Of a stretch of 32,711 nt of DNA, positions 16,148-24,079 are shown piece after piece; positions within the stretch are counted from its first letter, which is position 1; the number at the start of each line of letters is the position of its first letter. This DNA comes from an uncultured Collinsella sp. GTDB lineage: Bacteria > Actinomycetota > Coriobacteriia > Coriobacteriales > Coriobacteriaceae. The stretch spans positions 1 through 32,711 of the forward strand of contig CABUTO010000026.1 of assembly GCA_902494535.1 (NCBI GenBank), written 5' to 3'. The notes beneath the pieces are model-generated. The model did no database searches. It was not told the origin of the DNA and worked only from the letters and a program-made list of their open reading frames with translations. Made by a program: the position numbers and the translations under genes.

Positions 16148-16366
16148 ATGAAAAAGCAGTTTAAGCTCGACGAGATCGACTGCGCCAACTGTGCGCGCGA
16201 GCTCCAGGACGAGCTGGCCAAGCTCGAGGGCGTCAAATCCGTGTCCGTCAACTTTATGACCCAGAAGCTGACGCTCGAGGCCGATGACGCCGAGTTCGAC
16301 GAGGTGCTCAACCGCGTTGTAGAGTTTACGGCCGACGCCGAGCCGGACTGCGAGATCATTCTCTAG
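16148..16366 (+). CDS. free-standing heavy-metal-associated (HMA) domain protein
   Basis: A 72-residue ferredoxin-like HMA domain. LDEIDCANCARELQDEL carries the CxxC metal site in the DCANC form typical of zinc/cadmium/lead ATPases, rather than the copper GMTCxxC form. The VSVNFMTQKLTLEAD strand pair and a C-terminal strand complete the fold. It lies between the repressor and the ATPase, which itself lacks an N-terminal HMA domain, so this is probably the detached metal-binding domain working as a zinc chaperone or regulatory partner. AAAGGA precedes the ATG. A weak hairpin at 16388-16410 follows. Confidence 0.85.
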   Translation: MKKQFKLDEIDCANCARELQDELAKLEGVKSVSVNFMTQKLTLEADDAEFDEVLNRVVEFTADAEPDCEIIL

Positions 16367-16387
16367 CCCAGGTTTACGCCAACTTGC

Positions 16388-16410
16388 AAGGCCGCGCTTG
16401 CCGCGGCCTT
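16388..16410 (+). terminator. weak hairpin terminator or attenuator
   Basis: A 9-bp perfect stem AAGGCCGCG/CGCGGCCTT with loop CTTGC is followed by only one further T. It lies between the HMA gene and operator 3, so it may partly uncouple the ATPase from upstream transcription. Confidence 0.5.
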
Positions 16411-16423
16411 TGCTCGCGAAATT

Positions 16424-16443
16424 ATATGAGCGAGTGTTCATAC
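16424..16443. promoter_or_regulatory. ArsR/SmtB-type operator 3
   Basis: ATATGAGCGAGTGTTCATAC matches operator 2 at 18 of 20 positions. It lies eight bases before the Shine-Dalgarno of the ATPase gene, which implies a second, separately regulated promoter or roadblock here. Confidence 0.75.
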
Positions 16444-16466
16444 ATTCAAATGGGAGGAAACGAGTC

Positions 16467-18419
16467 ATGGCCACCGCCGACCCCAAGAAGAAAAAGAAAA
16501 AGCGCAAGAAAAAAGAGTCGCTCGAGCATAAGCGCAACCGCATCTTGGTAGCGCTGGGCATTTTTGCCGTGGTGTACGCCCTCGATGAGCTCGGCACCCT
16601 CGCCACCGCATTCGGCACTCCGGGCGACATCTACGCCAGCTTTGTGCTGTTCCTCGTGCCGTTTTTGATTGCCGGCTACGACGTACTGCAAAAGGCATTC
16701 AATAACATCCGCCGCGGCAAGGCCTTCGACGAGAGTTTCCTTATGGCAGTCGCGACCATCGGCGCGTTTGCCATGGTGCTCTTCCCCGATACCGACCCGC
16801 ACATGGCCGAAGGCGCCGCCGTCATGCTGTTCTACCAGGTCGGCGAGCTGTTCCAGGCATACGCCGTTGGCAAGAGCCGCAAGTCGATCAGTGCCATGAT
16901 GGACATCGCGCCCGACTACGCTAACGTCGAGCAAGCCGACGGAACGCTCGAACAGGTCTTTCCCGATGACATCGCCGTCGGCACCGTGATCGTGGTCAAG
17001 CCCGGCGAGCGCGTGCCTATCGACGGCGTCATCGTCGAGGGCGAAACCCAGCTCGACACCGCCGCGCTCACGGGCGAGTCAGTCCCCCGCCCCGCCAAGT
17101 CCGGCGACGATATCATCAGCGGTTGCATCAACATGACGGGCCTCATCCGCGTGCGCACCACCAAGCCGTTTGGCGAGTCCACCGTCGCGCGCGTCCTGGA
17201 GCTCGTGGAGAATGCCAGCGAAAAGAAGGCGCGCACCGAGAACTTCATCACGCGCTTCGCCCGCGTCTACACACCTGCCGTCACCGGCGCGGCTGCGGTG
17301 CTCGCGCTCGGCGGCGGCCTGGTCACCGGCGCCTGGTCCGAATGGATTCTGCGCGGGCTGACCTTCCTGGTCGTCAGCTGCCCGTGCGCCCTCGTGATCA
17401 GCGTACCGTTGAGCTTCTTTGGCGGCATCGGCGGAGCGTCCAAGCTGGGCGTTCTCATCAAGGGCTCCAACTACCTCGAGACGCTCGCCGACGTGGACAC
17501 CGTCGTCTTCGACAAAACGGGCACCCTCACCAACGGCACGTTCTCGGTCGTGGCGGTACACCCCGAGGCCGGCTATGCCGAGCAGTCGTTGCTCGAAGTC
17601 GCCGCCCTTGCCGAGTCGTTCTCCGATCACCCTATCGCGCAGTCGGTGCGCGCCGCCTACCAGGGCGAACTCGACCCCAAACGCGTGATGGATTCCGCTA
17701 ATGACGCGGGCCACGGCGTGACGGCGACCATCGACGGCAAGCATGTCGTCGTCGGCAACGCCAAGATGCTCGCCGCGGGCGGCGTTGAAGCACCGGACTG
17801 TGAGGTTGTCGGCACGATCCTCCACGTGCTGGTCGATGGCATCTATGTCGGCCACATCGTGATTGCCGACACCGTAAAGGCCGATGCCGAACAGACGATT
17901 CGCGACCTGCACGCCGCCGGCGTTAAGCGCACCGTTATGCTCACGGGCGACCGCGAGGAAGTGGCTGCGTCTGTTGCCGAACAGTTGGGGCTCGACGAGT
18001 TCCACGCGCAGCTACTGCCGGGCGACAAGGTCGAGCGTGTCGAGGCATTGCTGGCAGCCGAGTCGGGTAAAGGTAAGCTCGCCTTTGTGGGCGACGGCAT
18101 CAACGATGCACCCGTGCTCACCCGCGCCGATGTGGGAATTGCCATGGGCGCCATGGGGTCCGACGCCGCAATCGAGGCGGCGGATGTCGTGTTGATGGAT
18201 GACAAGCCGTCCAACATTTCCCGCGCGATCCGCGTGGCACGCAAGACCATGACGATTGTTTGGCAGAACATCATCTTTGCACTGGGGATTAAGCTGCTGA
18301 TCCTTGTGCTGGCAGCGCTGGGCATCGCCAATATGTGGCTTGCCGTCTTTGGCGACGTGGGCGTGGCAATCATCGCCATCCTGAACGCCATGCGCGCGAT
18401 GGGTGTCAAGAACCTGTAG
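16467..18419 (+). CDS. P1B-type zinc/cadmium-translocating ATPase (ZntA/CadA-like)
   Basis: A 650-residue inner-membrane pump that exports Zn2+ or Cd2+ using ATP. The motifs appear in order: TGES actuator loop, the metal-binding CPC in VVSCPCALVIS (C305-C307), the phosphorylation site DKTGTLT (D349), SDHPIAQS (the P1B HP motif) and GDGINDAP. The CPC helix context fits zinc/cadmium rather than copper pumps. There is no N-terminal HMA domain; instead residues 7-16 are almost all Lys and Arg. The missing domain appears to be the separate 72-residue protein upstream. I choose the ATG at 16467, with GGGAGG ten bases upstream, since an earlier in-frame ATG (16398) would translate through operator 3. 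Zinc is favoured over cadmium by the sensor's ligand set. Confidence 0.92.
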   Translation: MATADPKKKKKKRKKKESLEHKRNRILVALGIFAVVYALDELGTLATAFGTPGDIYASFVLFLVPFLIAGYDVLQKAFNNIRRGKAFDESFLMAVATIGAFAMVLFPDTDPHMAEGAAVMLFYQVGELFQAYAVGKSRKSISAMMDIAPDYANVEQADGTLEQVFPDDIAVGTVIVVKPGERVPIDGVIVEGETQLDTAALTGESVPRPAKSGDDIISGCINMTGLIRVRTTKPFGESTVARVLELVENASEKKARTENFITRFARVYTPAVTGAAAVLALGGGLVTGAWSEWILRGLTFLVVSCPCALVISVPLSFFGGIGGASKLGVLIKGSNYLETLADVDTVVFDKTGTLTNGTFSVVAVHPEAGYAEQSLLEVAALAESFSDHPIAQSVRAAYQGELDPKRVMDSANDAGHGVTATIDGKHVVVGNAKMLAAGGVEAPDCEVVGTILHVLVDGIYVGHIVIADTVKADAEQTIRDLHAAGVKRTVMLTGDREEVAASVAEQLGLDEFHAQLLPGDKVERVEALLAAESGKGKLAFVGDGINDAPVLTRADVGIAMGAMGSDAAIEAADVVLMDDKPSNISRAIRVARKTMTIVWQNIIFALGIKLLILVLAALGIANMWLAVFGDVGVAIIAILNAMRAMGVKNL

Positions 18420-18435
18420 CGCTCGTGGTCCCTCT

Positions 18436-18564
18436 GGCCGGGACTGGGCTTGGTTTTGAAAACGTCCTCGACCAATGAAGTGCCCCCGTTCTGCTCCTTC
18501 GGAGCTACGAACGGGGGCACTTCTGGTCTGCGGAATGTTTTCAAAACCAAGCCCAGTCCCGGCC
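18436..18564. repeat. 129-bp nested palindrome
   Basis: There are three concentric perfect stems. The outer 28-bp arms are 18436-18463 and 18537-18564 (left arm begins GGCCGGGACTGGGCTTGG). The middle 15-bp arms are 18477-18491 and 18509-18523 (GAAGTGCCCCCGTTC). The inner 5-bp stem is GCTCC/GGAGC (18493-18497, 18501-18505) with loop TTC. ACCA (18471-18474) and TGGT (18524-18527) add further pairs. The unpaired joints are 13 bases on each side. There is no T-run after the outer arm, so it is not a standard terminator. Confidence 0.9.
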
Positions 18565-18661
18565 TGCGGTGACGTTGCTGGTGGTTCTTGGGCATCACTT
18601 GCTGGCGGGGTTCCTTGTCTGAGTTGGACTTAGTTGGTGGGGCTACTGGTCCCGATCGCTG

Positions 18662-18684
18662 TCCCGCGCCGTTCCGGCGCGGGA
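18662..18684. repeat. 10-bp hairpin with TTC loop
   Basis: TCCCGCGCCG (18662-18671) and CGGCGCGGGA (18675-18684) pair perfectly around a 3-base loop. There is no T-run of note. Confidence 0.8.
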
Positions 18685-18801
18685 GGCGCGCCTCTTTGGG
18701 AACGCAGAGATAGCCCAGCTGTGGTGGCGTCGCGCACCGATAGCTGCACTTTGGACTGCATCGGACTCGTTATTGTCCGAGCCCCTCTCCCCTTTTCGCT
18801 G

Positions 18802-18820
18802 GTTCGCGCTTTGCGCGAAC
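18802..18820. repeat. 8-bp hairpin with TTT loop
   Basis: GTTCGCGC and GCGCGAAC pair perfectly around TTT. It lies 21 bases beyond the stop codon of the MntR/DtxR-family gene and may serve as its weak terminator. Confidence 0.7.
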
Positions 18821-18840
18821 TCCGCGCTACTGGGGACCTG

Positions 18841-19230
18841 TTAGGATTCCGTTGTTGAGTTCGACGTCTCTTCCCTGGCGAGCATCGCCCTCAGCTTCTC
18901 AAAGCTCTCCTCGCTCAGGCAGTGCTCCATGTGGCAGCCCTCTTGCGACGCGACATCCGCCGAAACGCCTGCGTCCTCGAGCAGCCCCACAAAAAAGCAA
19001 TGGCGCTCCCACATTTGACGGGCAACTTCGAGACCGCGTTCCGTCAGATGAACATCGCGTTTGCCCATCTCCACGTAGCCGTTGCTCCCCAAGGTCGCCA
19101 TGGCCTTGGAGACGCTTGCCTTGGTTACGCCCAGGTATTCGGCAACGTCAATCGATCGAACGACGCCCTGGCGCTCCGAGAGCACATAAATAGATTCGAG
19201 ATAGTCTTCTCCAGATTCACGCAGGGCCAT
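18841..19230 (-). CDS. MntR/DtxR-family metal-dependent regulator
   Basis: A 129-residue regulator with an N-terminal winged helix (roughly 1-70; EYLGVTKASVSKAMATL is the HTH) and the helical dimerisation/metal domain. It lacks the SH3-like domain, as in MntR. By eye the metal ligands align as D9 and E12 (MntR D8/E11 type), H77, E102 and H103. The position that is Glu99 in MntR is C99 here, as at Cys102 of DtxR (EGCHMEH). The site is thus a blend of manganese-type and iron-type ligands. The ATG follows GAAAGGCGG. Likely targets in this window are the DtxR-like box at 9869 and perhaps the permease operator at 12461; both are inference. Confidence 0.88.
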   Translation of the reverse strand: MALRESGEDYLESIYVLSERQGVVRSIDVAEYLGVTKASVSKAMATLGSNGYVEMGKRDVHLTERGLEVARQMWERHCFFVGLLEDAGVSADVASQEGCHMEHCLSEESFEKLRAMLAREETSNSTTES

Positions 19231-19362
19231 GGGCCGCCTTTCGCGATGGCTTCTAGTTAGCCTTTGGATACTTTTGCTTGATTTACTTTACCGCAAAAGT
19301 TGCCCATGTCTTACTACGTTGTTTAAAAAGTTAACCGTGTTTCACAAAACGCGCGGGACGAA
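19231..19362. promoter_or_regulatory. promoter region of the MntR/DtxR-family gene
   Basis: An 8-bp inverted repeat ACTTTTGC (19270-19277) and GCAAAAGT (19293-19300) with a 15-base spacer lies 40-70 bases upstream of the start. A partial DtxR-like half-site TTAGCCT (19257-19263) lies next to it. These are candidates for autoregulation. Confidence 0.4.
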
Positions 19363-19370
19363 AACAAAAC

Positions 19371-19427
19371 GGGGACACACCCCGCAAGGAGTGTCCCCAG
19401 CTGTCGGCAGAAAAGGAACGTCCCCAG
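19371..19427. repeat. intergenic repeat cluster with GTCCCC motifs
   Basis: GGGGACAC (19371-19378) and GTGTCCCC (19391-19398) form a hairpin. They are followed by AAAGGAACGTCCCCA (19412-19426), a 15-base string repeated exactly at 26137-26151. Confidence 0.6.
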
Positions 19428-19441
19428 ATGCCGAGCCGCAG

Positions 19442-20212
19442 CTATAGCAGGCCAAAGTGCTTGGCGGCGTTGTAGATTCCGTCGTCGTCCACGGCGGTCG
19501 TCACGTAGGTCGCCGCGGCCTTCACGGTATCCTGCGCATTGCCCATGGCCACGCTCGTGCCCACGGCGGAAAACATCGACAGGTCGTTCTCGCCATCGCC
19601 AAAGGCAATCGCCTCGCTCGCGTCGACACCCAAGCGCTCCAGCGTCGCCGCAACGCCCAGGTCCTTGCCGCCGTTAGCGGGGATAATGTCGCAGAACAGG
19701 TCGCACCAGCGCGTAGTGAGCGAATGCGACACCGCATCGGTCACGATATGCTCGTCAGCCGGATCCACAAAGGCGCAAAACTGGTAGACCGGCGCGTCAA
19801 AGGCGTGCTCAAACGGCTCCTCGTGGTAGACGATTCCCGCGTTGCTGCCGGCCGTCACTACGCGCTCGGACAGGCGATTCACAAACGAATTCTCGCCCTG
19901 CATGCACAGCGAGTCGTAGCGCCCCTGCGCCACCTGGTCCACAATCACCGCGACGTCGTCCGGATCGATCGGGCAGCTACGGTAAACGCCCTCGGCATCA
20001 AAGCAGTGCTGGCCCGAAAGCGTAATGTACGCATCCCAGCCCAAGTCGAGCAGCCAATCGGGCATCTGGTAGGTCGGGCGACCCGTGGCGATCACGCACG
20101 CAATCCCCTGCTCGCGAAAGCTGTCGAGCACCTGCTGCGCCGACGCCGGAATCCGGTGCGTCTTAAAGCTCAGCAACGTACCGTCGATATCGAAAAATGC
20201 GGCCTTGATCAT
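19442..20212 (-). CDS. Cof-type HAD-IIB family phosphatase
   Basis: A 256-residue cytosolic phosphatase. Motif I is FFDIDGTLLS (D8, D10), motif II is in VIATGRPTY, the lysine is in GGKDLGVAATLERLG, and motif IV is FGDGENDLSMF. The cap between motifs II and III is of the C2B type, as in Cof/YidA proteins, which dephosphorylate sugar phosphates, pyridoxal phosphate or flavin nucleotides. The substrate is not determined. The gene starts six bases after the stop codon of the ABC-F gene on the same strand, so the two are probably one transcript. Its start codon is supported by GAGG motifs overlapping the upstream stop. Confidence 0.87.
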   Translation of the reverse strand: MIKAAFFDIDGTLLSFKTHRIPASAQQVLDSFREQGIACVIATGRPTYQMPDWLLDLGWDAYITLSGQHCFDAEGVYRSCPIDPDDVAVIVDQVAQGRYDSLCMQGENSFVNRLSERVVTAGSNAGIVYHEEPFEHAFDAPVYQFCAFVDPADEHIVTDAVSHSLTTRWCDLFCDIIPANGGKDLGVAATLERLGVDASEAIAFGDGENDLSMFSAVGTSVAMGNAQDTVKAAATYVTTAVDDDGIYNAAKHFGLL

Positions 20213-20218
20213 CCTCGC

Positions 20219-22078
20219 CTACTCCTCGCCCTCGAGCTTCTCGCTCGCCTCGAGCCACGCCATCTCCAGCTCGTCCATGGCGGCGTGGGCCTCGTCGATC
20301 TTTGCCTGCTGCTCGCCGAGCGCCGTGTAGTTGGTGGGATCGACCTGGGCCATCGCGGCCTCGGCCTCCTCCACGCGAGCGCGCTGCGTTTCCATCTTGC
20401 GCTCGAGCGAGCTCACCTCGCGGCGGAGCTTTTGGCGTTCGGCGTTGGAAAGACCATTGGGCTGGCCGCTCGACTTGGGCTTTTCGGACGCAGCTGCCGC
20501 GGCGCCGGTGTCGAACGTCCCGGTCTTGGCGCTCGGTGCGCCCACGGGCTCGCCCTCGGCGGTGGCGTTGCACAGGCGCAGGTACTGGTCCACGCCGCCG
20601 GGCATATGCGTCAGGTGGCCATCGAGCAGTGCCCACTGCTGGTCGGTCACGCGCTCCATGAGGAAGCGGTCGTGCGTCACCAGGATCAGCGTGCCCGGCC
20701 AGCCGTCGAGCAGGTCCTCGACAATCGCGAGCATGTCGGTATCCAAGTCGTTACCGGGCTCGTCTAGGATGAGCACGTTGGGCTCGTCCAGAATCGTCAG
20801 CAGCAGCGACAGACGACGGCGCTGGCCGCCCGAAAGATCGCCGATGCGGCTCCAGAGCTGCTGCGTCGTAAAGCCCAGACGCTCGCAGAGCTTCTCGGGC
20901 GAAGTCTCCTTGCCGTCGATGACGTAGTACTTCTTATAGTGGCTGAGCACCTCGCGGATCGTGTCGCCCATGTAAGGCTCGAGCTCCTCGAGCTGCTGCG
21001 ACAGCACGCCAAAGCGCACCGTCTGGCCAATCTTTACACGACCGCGCAGGGGCGCGATCTTGCCCTGGATCACGTCGAGTAGCGTCGACTTGCCGGCACC
21101 GTTCTCACCCAAAAGACCATAGCGGTCGCCCGCACCAATGAGCCAGGTCACATCGGTGAGCACCTGCTTGGGCGCGCCATCGGTATCCGCATAGCCGGCG
21201 TCCACGTCGATCACGTCGATAACCTGCTTGCCCAGGCGGCTCACGGCCAGGCGCTTGAGCTCCAGCTCGTCACGCACGGGCGGCACGTCGGCGATCAGCT
21301 CGCGAGCGGCATCCACGCGAAACTTGGGCTTGGTGGAGCGCGCCTGGGCGCCGCGGCTCAGCCACGCGAGCTCCTTGCGCGCCATGTTGCGACGGCGCTC
21401 CTCGGTAACCGCGGCCATGCGGTCGCGCTCCACGCGCTGCAGGATATATGCGGAGTAGCCACCCTCGAAGGGGTCGACCTGGCCGTCGTGGACCTCCCAC
21501 ATGCTGGTGCAGACCTCGTCCAAGAACCAGCGGTCGTGCGTGACCACGAGCATCGCGCCCTGACCGCGCTGCCAGCGGGCCTTTAAGTGACGCGCGAGCC
21601 AGTTGATGGTGCGCATGTCCAGGTGGTTGGTGGGCTCGTCGAGCATGAGCACGTCGTAGTCGCCGATCAACAGGCGCGCGAGGTCCACACGACGGCGCTG
21701 GCCGCCCGAAAGCTCGCCCACCGTGCCCTCCCAGGGCACATCGCTAATGAGGCCGGCGAGGATCTGGCGTGTGCGGGGGCTCGACGCCCACTCGTACTCG
21801 GGCATGTCGCCCACGACGGCATGATGCACGGTATCGGTGTCGACAAGCTGGTCCTTTTGGCCGAGCAGACCGATCGTCGTGCCGCGGCGGTGCGTCACGC
21901 GGCCATCGTCGGGCTCCAGCGTGCCGGCGAGCACGCTCAGCAGCGTCGACTTGCCGTCGCCGTTTTTACCGACAATACCAATGCGGTCGCCCTCGCCCAC
22001 GCCGAGCGTCACGCTATCGAAAATATGCTTGGTGGGAAACTCTAGGCTGATGGAATCGCATCCCAAAAGAATCGCCAT
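20219..22078 (-). CDS. ABC-F family ATPase (Uup-like)
   Basis: A 619-residue soluble protein with two ABC domains in tandem and no membrane segments. The first Walker A is GKNGDGKST and the second GENGAGKST. Each domain has an LSGGQRRR signature and a D-E-P Walker B (MLDEPTNHLD and ILDEPGNDLD). The C-terminal 70 residues form a charged coiled coil with repeating Glu, Lys and Ala, as in Uup, which binds DNA or ribosomes. ABC-F proteins act on the ribosome as translation factors or in antibiotic protection; this architecture fits the housekeeping Uup group better than resistance members. I choose the ATG at 22078 after AAGGAG; an in-frame extension to 22234 would run through repeat copy B. Confidence 0.87.
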   Translation of the reverse strand: MAILLGCDSISLEFPTKHIFDSVTLGVGEGDRIGIVGKNGDGKSTLLSVLAGTLEPDDGRVTHRRGTTIGLLGQKDQLVDTDTVHHAVVGDMPEYEWASSPRTRQILAGLISDVPWEGTVGELSGGQRRRVDLARLLIGDYDVLMLDEPTNHLDMRTINWLARHLKARWQRGQGAMLVVTHDRWFLDEVCTSMWEVHDGQVDPFEGGYSAYILQRVERDRMAAVTEERRRNMARKELAWLSRGAQARSTKPKFRVDAARELIADVPPVRDELELKRLAVSRLGKQVIDVIDVDAGYADTDGAPKQVLTDVTWLIGAGDRYGLLGENGAGKSTLLDVIQGKIAPLRGRVKIGQTVRFGVLSQQLEELEPYMGDTIREVLSHYKKYYVIDGKETSPEKLCERLGFTTQQLWSRIGDLSGGQRRRLSLLLTILDEPNVLILDEPGNDLDTDMLAIVEDLLDGWPGTLILVTHDRFLMERVTDQQWALLDGHLTHMPGGVDQYLRLCNATAEGEPVGAPSAKTGTFDTGAAAAASEKPKSSGQPNGLSNAERQKLRREVSSLERKMETQRARVEEAEAAMAQVDPTNYTALGEQQAKIDEAHAAMDELEMAWLEASEKLEGEE

Positions 22079-22138
22079 ATGCCCTGCTCCTTCGTAGAAA
22101 TTCAACGTTGTCCATGATAGCAGCGAGCCCCACCCCAA

Positions 22139-22173
22139 ACCACCACGAAGGTGCCTGTCCCCTTTGTGGTGGT
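22139..22173. repeat. small palindromic repeat, copy B
   Basis: Arms ACCACCACGAAGG (22139-22151) and CCTTTGTGGTGGT (22161-22173) pair at 12 of 13 positions. The loop TGCCTGTCC is the reverse complement (one change) of the copy A loop, so B is the same element in the opposite orientation. Confidence 0.75.
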
Positions 22174-22190
22174 CGATTCGGTCGCAGAGT

Positions 22191-22228
22191 AAAAAGGCGG
22201 GCCATCTCGCAAAAGAGATGACCCGCCT
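22191..22228 (-). terminator. intrinsic terminator of the pst operon
   Basis: A 14-bp stem with one mismatch (22195-22208 with 22215-22228) and loop GCAAAA. Read leftward it ends in five T residues. It lies about 55 bases after the pstB stop. Confidence 0.9.
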
Positions 22229-22283
22229 CTCCAATCAGTCCCGTGGCGACCGTGGCCGCCGCGGGCCTCAAGCATGTCCCGGA

Positions 22284-23156
22284 CTAGGAGAACATGCCGG
22301 TGAGGTAATCATTCAGCCGCTTATCCTTGGGCCGTTGGAAAATCTCGTCGGTCTCGTCGTACTCGACCATATCGCCCATGTAGAAGAACGCCGTGCGGTT
22401 GGACACGCGCGACGCCTGTTCCATGTTGTGCGTCACGATGACGATGGCGCGGTCGGCAACGATCGATGACATCAGGTCCTCAATCGCCAGCGTCGAGATG
22501 GGGTCGAGCGCCGAGCAGGGCTCGTCAAACAGGATCACGTCGGGGTTGAGCGCCAGCGTGCGCGCAATGCACAGACGTTGCTGCTGACCGCCCGAAAGCG
22601 CGTAGGCGCTCTTGTCGAGCTTGTCCTTGACCTCGTCCCACAGCGCCGCGCCGCGTAGGCTCTCCTCGACCATGCGATCGAGCTCGTCACGGTCGGTGAT
22701 GCCGTGGCGCTTGGGCGCAAACGTGATGTTGTCGCGAATAGACTTGCGGAAGGGGTTGGGCTGCTGGAACACCATGCCAATGGAGCGACGCAGCTCGTAG
22801 GTGTTCTCGGTCCTGGTGTTCACGTTGCGCCCGCGGTAGTTGATCTCGCCCTCCACGCGGCAGCCGCGAATCTCGCGATTCATCAGGTTGAGGCTGCGCA
22901 AGAAGGTCGACTTACCGCAGCCCGAAGGCCCGATGAGCGCTGTGATCTCACCCTTGTGGAAGTCGAGCGACGTGTTGTGCAGCGCATGGTGGTCGCCATA
23001 GTACACATTGACGTCCTTGGTGGAGAGCGCGACCTCGTCGCTCACGGCCTTGCCGCTCACGCGAACGCGCTTCTCGCTCTCCCCCACGCTCGACAAAAAG
23101 TCCTGGGTCTCGGACGTGACTACCTCGGTTGCGGGCGTTGCATTTATCTCGCTCAT
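22284..23156 (-). CDS. pstB: phosphate ABC transporter ATP-binding protein
   Basis: A 290-residue ATPase that powers PstCA. Walker A is GPSGCGKS (76-83), the signature is LSGGQQQR and Walker B is VILFDEPCSALDP. LNLMNREIRGCRVEGEI is the typical PstB segment after Walker A. An N-terminal extension of about 40 residues, acidic and probably disordered, precedes the usual start region (VALSTKDVNVYYG). No internal start with a good RBS was found that would remove it. The start overlaps the pstA stop by four bases (ATGA). The gene is last in the pst operon and no phoU follows within the window. Confidence 0.95.
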   Translation of the reverse strand: MSEINATPATEVVTSETQDFLSSVGESEKRVRVSGKAVSDEVALSTKDVNVYYGDHHALHNTSLDFHKGEITALIGPSGCGKSTFLRSLNLMNREIRGCRVEGEINYRGRNVNTRTENTYELRRSIGMVFQQPNPFRKSIRDNITFAPKRHGITDRDELDRMVEESLRGAALWDEVKDKLDKSAYALSGGQQQRLCIARTLALNPDVILFDEPCSALDPISTLAIEDLMSSIVADRAIVIVTHNMEQASRVSNRTAFFYMGDMVEYDETDEIFQRPKDKRLNDYLTGMFS

Positions 23157-24079
23157 TCGGCCGTCATCCTCCTTGCCAGTTGCTTGCCCACGATACGGGC
23201 GACTACGTTAAACAGCAGCACGCAAATCATCAGCAGCGCCGCGGTGCCCCAAACGATCTGCTGTGCCTCGGGGCTCCCCTCGCCGTAAATCTTGTAGATG
23301 TGCACGGCGAGCGACTCACCGGGGCGGAACACGTTCCAGGCGCAGGTGGGACTCGACAGGTTAAAGCTCAAGAAGTTCAGGCGCACCGGCGAGCTCATGC
23401 CCGAGGTAAAGAGCAGCGCCGCGGCCTCGCCAAACACGCGGCCGGCCGAAAGCACGATGCCGGTCACGATGGCAGGCATGGCCTCGGGGATCAGGATGTG
23501 CAGCGTGGCCTCCCAGCGGGTAAGGCCCATGGCCAGGCACGCATCGCGCTGGGCCTGCGGCACGTCCTCGAGCGCCTGCTGAATCACGCGCACCAGAATG
23601 GGGATGTTGAACATGGTGAGCGCGACGGCGCCGGAGATGATGGAGTACTTCCAGCCCAGCTGCACCGAGAACACCAGAAAGCCGAACATGCCGACGACGA
23701 TGGACGGCAGCGAGGACAGTGTCTCGATGGCGGTGGAGGCGATGTCGCGGATAGGGCCGTTCGGCGCGTACTCAACCAGAAAGACCGCTCCGCCCAGGCT
23801 GATGGGCACCGAGATGACCAGAGTGATCAGCAGCAGGTAGAACGAGTCGAATAGCTGGTAGAGCACGCCGCCTTGGGTTCCGTTGGCGAGCGCGGGCTGC
23901 GTGAGAAACCCCGGCTGGAACAGCATCGAGACGCCCTCGAACAGGATATAGGCCACCATGGAGATGACGATGAGCATGACGATGGCGACGATTGCCGTCA
24001 GCACGCCCGTGGCGATGCGGTCCTGCCTTTGGACCCGCCCGAGTCTCGTCTCGTCGATATGGATGCGCGTGCTAGCCAC
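23153..24079 (-). CDS. pstA: phosphate ABC transporter permease PstA (GTG start)
   Basis: A 308-residue inner-membrane permease. The first helix is near residues 22-48 (ATGVLTAIVAIVMLIVISMV), with five further segments and the EAA-like cytosolic loop at LTRWEATLHILIPEAMPAI. The start codon is GTG (24077-24079), chosen because GAAGG lies upstream. It overlaps the end of pstC by eight bases, and its stop overlaps pstB by four, so all three are translationally coupled. Confidence 0.93.
   Translation of the reverse strand: MASTRIHIDETRLGRVQRQDRIATGVLTAIVAIVMLIVISMVAYILFEGVSMLFQPGFLTQPALANGTQGGVLYQLFDSFYLLLITLVISVPISLGGAVFLVEYAPNGPIRDIASTAIETLSSLPSIVVGMFGFLVFSVQLGWKYSIISGAVALTMFNIPILVRVIQQALEDVPQAQRDACLAMGLTRWEATLHILIPEAMPAIVTGIVLSAGRVFGEAAALLFTSGMSSPVRLNFLSFNLSSPTCAWNVFRPGESLAVHIYKIYGEGSPEAQQIVWGTAALLMICVLLFNVVARIVGKQLARRMTAE

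Larger units (their letters stand above)
18420..18840. other. gene-free convergent region rich in palindromes
   Basis: This region lies between the convergent ATPase and MntR/DtxR genes. It has no credible gene. It contains the 129-bp nested palindrome and two tight hairpins, all listed separately. A 74-codon open frame here runs through the hairpins and is rejected. Confidence 0.7.

Noticed and set aside
18634..18858. 74-codon frame in the convergent gap
   Set aside because: It runs through two hairpins, overlaps the end of the MntR/DtxR gene, and lacks a Shine-Dalgarno.
19457..20767. 436-codon plus-strand open frame opposite the HAD and ABC-F genes
   Set aside because: It spans the ends of two real genes on the other strand and has no RBS or recognisable domain.
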